This document shows positions 57,615 through 64,000 of a stretch of 64,000 nt of DNA, one piece after another. The notes beneath the pieces were generated by a model that worked only from the letters and a program-made list of their open reading frames with translations, did no database searches and had not been told where the DNA came from. Every line of letters begins with the position of its first letter. The first letter of the stretch is position 1. The position numbers were made by a program, and so were the translations under genes. This DNA comes from Halichoerus grypus (Eukaryota; Chordata; Mammalia; Carnivora; Phocidae): the NCBI RefSeq assembly GCF_964656455.1, contig NC_135724.1, positions 9,539,466 to 9,603,465 on the forward strand. The letters are read 5' to 3'.

Positions 57615-58640
57615 CAGGGAAAAAAAAATAAAGATAGGCTTAAACAGAATATAAATTTATTTCTCTCTCATGTCCTGGCTCATACGGAACACAGGCTCCC
57701 ATATGACCTTCCAATTTCAAAGTTACCTCATATTCCAAGGTGGCTGCTTGTGCTCCAGCCATTATAACTATTTTACAGATAAGGAGAAAAAGCTATATGA
57801 AAAACGACAAGAGAAGTACATCCAACTACAGAGTTATGCCTCTTTAAATGTCTTCTCTGAAATCCTTCATAACACTTCTACTGACATTTTAACATCTAGA
57901 TCTTAATTACGTGGCCACACATAGTTGTAAGAAAACTGAAAATGTGGTGTTTTAGTTGAATCATTTTTTTAACCCTGATCCTAAGGACAATCTTTATTTT
58001 CAAGAGTGTTTTTTTCTTTAATTGAGGTAAAGTTCACAAGGCATAAAATAAAGTTTTAAAAGTGTACAACTCAGTGATATTTATTACTTTCACAATGCTG
58101 TGCAATCACCTCTATGTAGTATCAGAATATTTTCATCACTGCACATATGAACTAATTTCCTCCTTGCCCTCCTTTACCACGAGCCCCTGTCAATCACTAA
58201 TCTGCTTTCTGACTCTATAGATTTACCTGTTCTGGATATTTCATATAAATTGAATCATACGGTATGCAATCTTTTAGTTATGGCTTCTTTTGCATAAAAT
58301 AATGTTTTCAAGATTCATCTATGTATCAGTAATTTACTGCTCTTATGGACGAATAGTATTATATTGTACATATTATGCTCTGTTTATTCATCTGCTGATG
58401 GATGTTTAGGCTGTTTCTACCTTTGGCTACCGCAAATAGTGCTGCTATTAACATTCGTGTGTTATACAAGTACTTGAACACATGTTTTCAATTCTTATGG
58501 GTGTATATCCAGCAGAGAAATTGCTGAGTTATATGCTAATTCTATGTTTAGCTGGTTTATTCTTTCTCATTAAAATTGGACTCTGTTACTAGAAATGAAG
58601 AGCAGAGCAGATACCTGTTGCAGCAGATGCACCCAGTTCA
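57615..58640. mobile_element. Ancient dispersed repeat (unassigned class) split by an L1M
   Basis: 57,615-57,955 reads AGGCTTAAACAGAATATAAA, TTTATTTCTCTCTCATGTCC, AAGGTGGCTGCTTGTGCTCC and ACGTGGCCACACATAGTTGT. After the L1M, 58,570-58,640 reads ACTCTGTTACTAGAAATGAA and GCAGAGCAGATACCTGTTGC, which would be the far end of the same repeat. Family not named. ORF 57670-57906 lies inside and is not a gene. Confidence 0.45.
58015..58556 (-). mobile_element. L1M 3' part, antisense
   Basis: TTGAGGTAAAGTTCACAAGG, AAAAGTGTACAACTCAGTGA, CACAATGCTGTGCAATCACC, ATCACTAATCTGCTTTCTGA, TTACCTGTTCTGGATATTTC, TTCATCTGCTGATGGATGTT, AGTGCTGCTATTAACATTCG, ATATGCTAATTCTATGTTTA. Colinear with the reverse complement of an old L1 3' UTR and ORF2 end. 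Confidence 0.9.
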
Positions 58641-58644
58641 TTTC

Positions 58645-59327
58645 TCTGGGGGCACTTGCTCTGCATTTCTTCTTATTCTCTCATAGAGATAGAACATGAG
58701 TTCTCTTTCCCAGCAATGGACAAAATAATATCCATGCATCTCTGACTTTTGTATTCAGAACTCTAGAGCGTATTGCCCTCCAGTCCAGTTATTTATAACA
58801 GTGGTTTGGTTCCAGAAAACCATATCATTTTAAAAATATTGCTGAGCATGAAACACCAGACGGCTGTAACCGCTTAGTGACAAAACATGGCAGGAAGCAG
58901 ACACATTTCCCAAAAAACTGCAATCAGCCAAGGCTAAAAGTTTGATCTCGGTTGATTCATAATCTAAATAGGTGATCTTTTTATGAATTGGAATGCATAA
59001 CAGGAAACAATTAAAAACTTTATGAGCTATTTTTTTTTAAAGATTGAGTTTTTAAAAATAAAATCTCCTTCATCAAATTGTCTTAAGCTGTGCACACCAT
59101 ATAAACTGTGTACATTCACATATACAAACAACCAGGTCACATTATTCTTAATGGTTATAAGTAGGTACAAATAGGCAATGTTCTCACTTTCTAGATAGCC
59201 AGTGAACAAATTCACCTTAATTAGTTAAGATGTGGTATCAGAGAATAGCAACCTTAAATTTTCAGAGAAAGACTGTTCTCCACTTCCCTGTAGTATGTTT
59301 TAAAAGCTTGAGCTCTGAGGTCAGGCA
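58645..59327. other. Unassigned stretch
   Basis: No gene or repeat recognised. Confidence 0.5.
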
Positions 59328-59350
59328 AATCTGTTGTCCCTTTTGCATCA

Positions 59351-59541
59351 TGGGGAGCCTGGGTAGCTCGGTCGGTTAAGTGTTTACCTTTGGCTCAGGT
59401 CGGGATCCCGGAGTCCTGGGATTGAGGCGGAGTTGGGCTCCCTGCTCAGTGGGGAGTCTGCTTTTCCCTCTCCTTCTGCCCCTCCCCACCCCCACTTGTG
59501 CTCTGGGTCTTTCTCTCAAATAATAAATAAAATCTTTTTAA
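59351..59541 (+). mobile_element. Can-SINE with about 22-bp target-site duplication
   Basis: Head GGGGAGCCTGGGTAGCTCGG, body GCTCAGTGGGGAGTCTGCTT, tail CTCAAATAATAAATAAAATC. The duplication begins AATCTGTTG and ends CTTTTGCATCA on both sides (59328-59350, 59543-59564), differing by one inserted T. Confidence 0.95.
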
Positions 59542-59564
59542 AAATCTGTTGCCCTTTTGCATCA

Positions 59565-59914
59565 AACATAAATTCCTACTCTGAGTATTGTCACTGATTT
59601 TTAGGCAATTCATGAATCCTCTAAAACTGTAGACATATCCAAGAGTTTTTTCCACTGAGAATATCCAAGAATTTCACTATGCATATCCTCCCTCACCTTG
59701 AACATTGGCTTAAAAGTTGTGATATTAGGAAATTTATTTAACCTCATAGAATCCAGGAAATTATTATAAATTAGGAAAATCCCCAGGGTTCAGAAAGAAA
59801 ATATGAGGCTACACTTTCCCGAAATAAGAATGTTTGGCAAAGGATATAAGATAAATGTAAAATCTCTTTCCCTTTCTTTTCCCTCTTCACACTTTTGTAT
59901 ATTCTGCTTTTAAA
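59565..59914. other. Unassigned stretch
   Basis: Nothing recognised. Minus ORF 59446-59655 is read-through of the upstream SINE. Confidence 0.5.
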
Positions 59915-60084
59915 AAGTTTTGAAGATTTATTTCTTATTTGGGGGAGGAGGGCAAAGAGGGAGGGAGGAGACTCCCCTCTGAGCATGGAGTTGGTTGCAG
60001 GGCTCAATCCCAGGACCCTGAAATCATGACCTGAGCCAAAATCAAGAGTCTACCACTCAACCCACTGAGCCACCCAAGTGCCCC
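59915..60084 (-). mobile_element. Can-SINE, diverged
   Basis: TTTTGAAGATTTATTTCTTA tail, CCCAGGACCCTGAAATCATG, AAAATCAAGAGTCTACCACT, head GAGCCACCCAAGTGCCCC. Shortened body. Tail to tail with the SINE at 59351-59541. Confidence 0.92.
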
Positions 60085-60089
60085 ATCCT

Positions 60090-60890
60090 CCTTCCAAATT
60101 TAAGATCAAGGTACCCTCCTTCACTGAAGGCTTTAACAGTCATTCCATTTATTCTTGTTGGAATGGTTGAACCATTGATGGAATGGCTGAAGGAAGAGGT
60201 GCAATCCTCTTCCCTGGATTCTTACAATCCTCAGACTCAGACTGACACAAAATATAACTTAACTTTACTGCCTACTATTTTTCCCATTCCCAGTAGAATG
60301 TAAAATTCATGATGGTCAGGGATTTTGTCTGTCAGTGTTGAGGTTTTTTTGTACCCCAAGAACCTAAATTATTTCCCATTTGCTGTTAGGTGCATAATAA
60401 ATATTTTCTGTAAATTTGAATGAATAGTTGTAGTTTTGGGGAGCAGAATTTGTATTTGCTTCCTATCCTATTCCATAAAGTTGGTATCAATATTTGCCTA
60501 TAAATACCTTGGTTAAATGCTCCTTACAAAAATACTGAAGTTAACTCAAAACCGTAGCCGATATTTCTATGGCTCCAGAATTCAGAAATTCTGAAGTAAA
60601 ACTCTGGCCACTGAAGAAGAAAAAACAAGAGAATCAGCTTTAATGCTTAATTTAATGTTTTGCTAAAAGGTGGCTATTCAGCAAGCCCAGAGGTCAAGAA
60701 ACTATATTAATCTCCACAAAAAATGTTAAAAAAATAGATGAAAATAATAAATAGGACCAATTAACCAAGGAAAAATATTATTATTTGTTCCAGGGTTATA
60801 TTAACTATCTAAAAGTTTGAATGACACAGTGCTAACAAACATGTGTATGCACACACACACAAACACACACATTTCATTTGGGGAAATCCA
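60090..60890. other. Unassigned stretch with small hairpin and (CA)n
   Basis: GGAAGAGG TGCAAT CCTCTTCC at 60,192-60,213 is a perfect 8-bp stem with a 6-base loop, next to CATTCCA / TGGAATG inverted words at 60,141-60,165. (CA)n at 60,849-60,871. No gene. Confidence 0.45.
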
Positions 60891-60905
60891 GGTTTTGATT
60901 ATGTT

Positions 60906-61089
60906 TCTTTTTTTAAAGATTTTATTTATTCATTTGAGAGAGAGACATAGAGAGCACTAGCAGGGGGGAGAGGGAGAAGCAGACTCCCCACTGAGCCAGG
61001 AGGCTGATGTGGGGTTCGATCCCAGGACCCAGAGATTATGACCTGTACTGAAGGCAGACGCTTAACCATCTGAGCCACTCAGGGGCCCG
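60906..61089 (-). mobile_element. Can-SINE with 11-bp target-site duplication
   Basis: TTTAAAGATTTTATTTATTC tail, head GAGCCACTCAGGGGCCC. TTGATTATGTT at 60895-60905 and 61090-61100. It is inserted at the edge of the MIR that follows. Confidence 0.95.
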
Positions 61090-61099
61090 TTGATTATGT

Positions 61100-61248
61100 T
61101 CCTTCTCTAGTGAGTTATGTGATTTTTGACAAGCTATTCAATCTACAGACATGCTAATTATCTTCCTTCGAAGATGGGCTTAAATATTCTTATTTTCCCA
61201 GGTTATTGGGAAGATTGGATATAGTATCTTTTAAGTGATGTTGCTATT
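61100..61248 (-). mobile_element. MIR
   Basis: GTGAGTTATGTGATTTTTGA, CAAGCTATTCAATCTACAGA, ATTCTTATTTTCCCAGGTTA and TTGGGAAGATTGGATATAGT follow antisense MIR. Confidence 0.7.
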
Positions 61249-63165
61249 TATCCAATAAACATTTCCAAGACAAACTGGTCCTTGTGCTTTGTTATTATTT
61301 GTTGATTCAATAACTCAAGTCAATACACTAAATCAGAAGCCACTTTTCTACACTTTTTCTAGTTCTCCTGACATATTCCTTACAAATTATCAATTAGATT
61401 AATAGGTACACATTTGTTAGTGGTTCTGCTGTTGAATAAAGTGTATTTTATTCACTCTGTAGGCAACAGTTTCTGCCCTTTACCCCTGCGAAAGGATTTT
61501 CTGTAATAAATATAATCTCTAATAAGAGAAGCAATTGTGTAAATACCATTCTAATTATTGCTACTTTCATCCACAAGGTGTCATTAGCATCAATAAAGTG
61601 CATCCCACAGATAAATCCAGTCTGAACAAGTCTTAATTTCACTGGAACCCAACCTGGACTTTCTGCTTCAAATATAGGAGATTTCAGGAGGCAAACAGTT
61701 TCACTCCACCGGTGGCTGTAGAAATAGCTTTCAAGCCCTCAGGAGATACCAAAGTAATGTTCGCGTTTCCTTTTTGCATCAACCGTGTCTTAGCCCTCTT
61801 CTTTTCTGTAATACTTGTCGTTTTACCATTTATCATTAATTTTTACCTGAAGTCTCTGGTTCAGCCAAGGGTCCTAACCCATACAACTGTCATCAATATG
61901 GTTCTTGCCAATGCTTCCCTCTTTGTTCCTTCCCAGTTATACGGAGTAGGTTTAGATGATCACAAGTTGAGAACATGATCTCCTCCACTGGGTAGGAAAG
62001 AAGCTGTAGCTATTACATCAATATAGGCTTGAGGGGTTAAAAACAACCACTTCAAACTTCCATTAGGAATTTGGGCAGTTATTTTGAAAGGTATCTTCAT
62101 TGTGTCATATTAGAAATCAATCCCTTTTCTGGTGCTAGTAAATGCAAGCAGGTCCCAGAACTACTATAGGATCAGTCAGAGAAAATGAAATATTATAGAA
62201 GTCAGAAAGAAATTCCACCATAACCCCACCCTCTCTTCTCTATTTTTCTCAACAGTAGATGCAGTGATGATATTCCTTTACTTCTGTGCTGATTAAGTTT
62301 TGACACATGCATGCAGTTCCTCAAGTCATCATTTCAGACACTTACTATCCCTCAAATTCGCAAGCATGGTTTTAGTAACTCTCATTTTCAAACAATCCAC
62401 TACTTTGTACATGATAAGGTGTATGATAGCTTGTACAGGATGCTTTTACACCCCTGCACCTGCAGGAAAATGAGTTTCTTTACCTGATGATACTGAAACA
62501 GGGATTACAAATTAAAATAATATTTTCTGTTTTAATCACATAATAATGTTAGAGACATCAGCTTATGTGGCAGAGGATGCAAATCCAAATCCAGAATGAG
62601 TCTGTATTCCAGTTAAGACCCATAGGGATCCATGAAAGGCTTTGGATAACAGATTGATACAATCCACCTGCCCACACTGGACTTGTTCAGCTCTTTATGG
62701 TTTGGCCCATGATGGAGTTTAGTGTCTGCTTTTGTTTTTTTCTAGTGAGAAACGTAACAATTTTAGTCAATTTTCTTGCTTTTGAGGGATATGATAAAAT
62801 GTACATTGCTTAAATTCCTCCATGAGTGCTCATTTTATGTACCTAGAATGCTACTTTGAAAGAGCAGATGCTTCCAGACCTTGCTACATTCAGGAGAAAT
62901 TTCTCCTTATATACCCCACTCAAATGTTTCTTCTATAACAGTTTCCAAACCATAGCATCTTCAATAAATATGCCATTTATCCTTTAATCATTCAAGGACC
63001 ATTGTCTAAACCATAGGGCCAGTCCAATTCCTACTGAAAAATAATTAGTATTAGTCAGTACTATAGTGTTACTATTATTATAATAATTTATTTCCTCTGA
63101 TACTGGAAGAACACCACTAATAATTCTGCCCATTGAGGAAATTTATCTTTTCTTTTTTAAATTTT
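61249..63165. other. Unassigned stretch; one hydrophobic ORF
   Basis: No confident repeat. The + strand frame 61712-61978 (88 codons) contains two hydrophobic stretches and a V-L-A-N-A-S-L-F motif vaguely like TM2 of type 1 vomeronasal receptors (L-A-N-S-L). No matching downstream receptor segments were found, so I do not call it a pseudogene. Confidence 0.35.
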
Positions 63166-63170
63166 GTCAG

Positions 63171-63242
63171 AATGTGACCATCACCTGGACACAGTGCAGT
63201 AGCATTCCAGAACAAGTGTTGTCCAGCGACTTCCAAACTACC
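63171..63242 (+). other. Candidate 72-bp exon (unproven)
   Basis: A pyrimidine-rich tract TTATCTTTTCTTTTTTAAAT leads to TTTTGTCAG at 63,170, and ACC|GTAAGTAA gives a near-ideal donor at 63,243. The 72 bases between are a multiple of three and open in the frame that begins at the acceptor (N-V-T-I-T-W-T-Q-C-S-S-I-P-E-Q...). The same frame stays open to 63,380, so openness alone is weak evidence. I do not recognise the peptide. It could be an exon of a gene extending beyond the window, a lncRNA exon, or coincidence. Confidence 0.3.
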
Positions 63243-63543
63243 GTAAGTAAAATGCAATGTCTTTTAAGGATGCCCCAACAATTAAAGGGAAGTAGTAGAA
63301 CCCCTAATTTGGTATATCATTCTTCAAAAATAAAGAAACCTGGTCAGTGTCTTTACCTCTTTTTAATATTTTGGTGCTGACCAAAAAAATTTATTTCTCT
63401 TTGAGAAATGTCTCCATGGCGACTCATGCCCAGATTCTTTCTAAGAGGTTTACCACACCTTATATGCGCATCACATCTTGTATGTTAGCAAAGTGAAGCA
63501 ACCATCCCCAGGTAGTCAGTCATACGGTTACTCCACATTTTTA

Positions 63544-63589
63544 TTTTTTTTTATTTTTATTTTTATTTTTTTTATTTTTATTTTTTTTT
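63544..63589 (-). repeat. Poly(A)-type insert with perfect 18-bp flanking repeats
   Basis: 46 bases made only of T runs separated by single A (TTTTTATTTTT type), flanked by GGTTACTCCACATTTTTA at 63526-63543 and 63590-63607. This is what target-primed reverse transcription leaves when only the A tail is copied. ORF 63528-63731 (minus, lysine-rich) is the translation of this tract. Confidence 0.75.
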
Positions 63590-63609
63590 GGTTACTCCAC
63601 ATTTTTAAT

Positions 63610-64000
63610 TCAGTCTTAACTTGATTGTAAGATTGAGATATTATCATTATATCATCAAAAGGTTTCTGGTACTTTTCCTTTACCAGGTTATGACAATAAG
63701 CAAGAGAATATAAATGTCTTTGTGGGAACACAGTAAAAATGTATTCCTGGCCATGCTACATGAATGCAAATTTGCTTTGACTTTCTTCTGAGGTAGGAGT
63801 TGAAAGACAGCATTAGTCAAATGGATATCAACAGAACACCAGTATTCTTCAGTTCATGACATACCTTGATTTAACATCATTTCTAGTGTAATTGACAACT
63901 TTGGAAGCATCCCAACTTTTATATTACAAGCTATACTGGTGAGTAAACTCTTCAAGTATCTGCTATAACACACCCTGAGTATAAGCTGAAAACCCCTTAA
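63610..64000. other. Unassigned stretch to window end
   Basis: No gene or repeat recognised. Confidence 0.5.

Noticed and set aside
1..64000. CRISPR array, operon, prokaryotic or phage genes
   Set aside because: All dispersed repeats are mammalian retroelements or DNA transposons; there are no evenly spaced repeat-spacer units and no bacterial-style gene packing.

Overview
This window is nuclear DNA of a carnivoran mammal, and I find no intact protein-coding gene in it. The diagnostic signal is 24 long tRNA-derived Can-SINE copies plus 2 short ones. The long copies have heads reading GGGGCGCCTGGGTGGCTCAG, a 'gctccctgctcagcgggaagcctgcttctccctctccc' type body (quoted in part elsewhere), and tails of CTCTGTCAAATAAATAAA. 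The short copies have a tRNA-Lys-like head. I see none of the dog-type (GGGATCCCTGGGTGGCGCAG), cat-type (CTGACAGCTCAGAGCC) or young bear-type (GGCACAGCGGTTAAGCG) bodies. From remembered consensus sequences, this points to an arctoid caniform, with a pinniped as my best guess. That is inference and needs a database check.

Layout. 1-13,000: AT-rich unique DNA with scattered SINEs, an L2 reverse-transcriptase relic (about 2,110-2,550), a MIR, an MLT1 LTR split by a SINE, and an L1 ORF2 scrap. 13,020-17,000: L1-rich, with a 1.3 kb antisense L1M that has a SINE inserted in it, then MIRs and several L1M 3' ends. 17,000-23,000: mostly unidentified AT-rich DNA with one SINE. 23,070-25,145: a long ancient L2 on the minus strand that still shows reverse-transcriptase-like peptides. 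25,500-34,030: SINEs, an MLT1A-type LTR, an inverted SINE pair, and a Tigger-like DNA transposon next to a second MLT1 LTR. 36,340-45,290: three solo endogenous-retrovirus LTRs of different types, a 1 kb carnivore L1 fragment and many SINEs. 46,600-58,650: a DNA-transposon relic, L1M/L1MC fragments, a young L1 3' end with clean target-site duplications (TSDs), and two copies of an unassigned ancient repeat. 59,300-64,000: SINEs, MIR, a candidate 72-bp exon at 63,171-63,242, and a poly(A)-only insertion flanked by perfect 18-bp repeats at 63,526-63,607.

Function. The short ORFs (60-131 codons) are explained by chance in AT-rich DNA, by L1/L2 coding relics, or by open frames across SINEs and LTRs. 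The window fits an intergenic region or a very long intron. Its history is layered retrotransposition: L2 and MIR first, then MLT1/Tigger/L1M, then carnivore L1, Can-SINE and ERV LTRs. I see no CRISPR array, operon, rRNA, functional tRNA gene or CpG island. I did not find an undescribed functional system; the most checkable oddities are the candidate exon and the two tail-only insertions.
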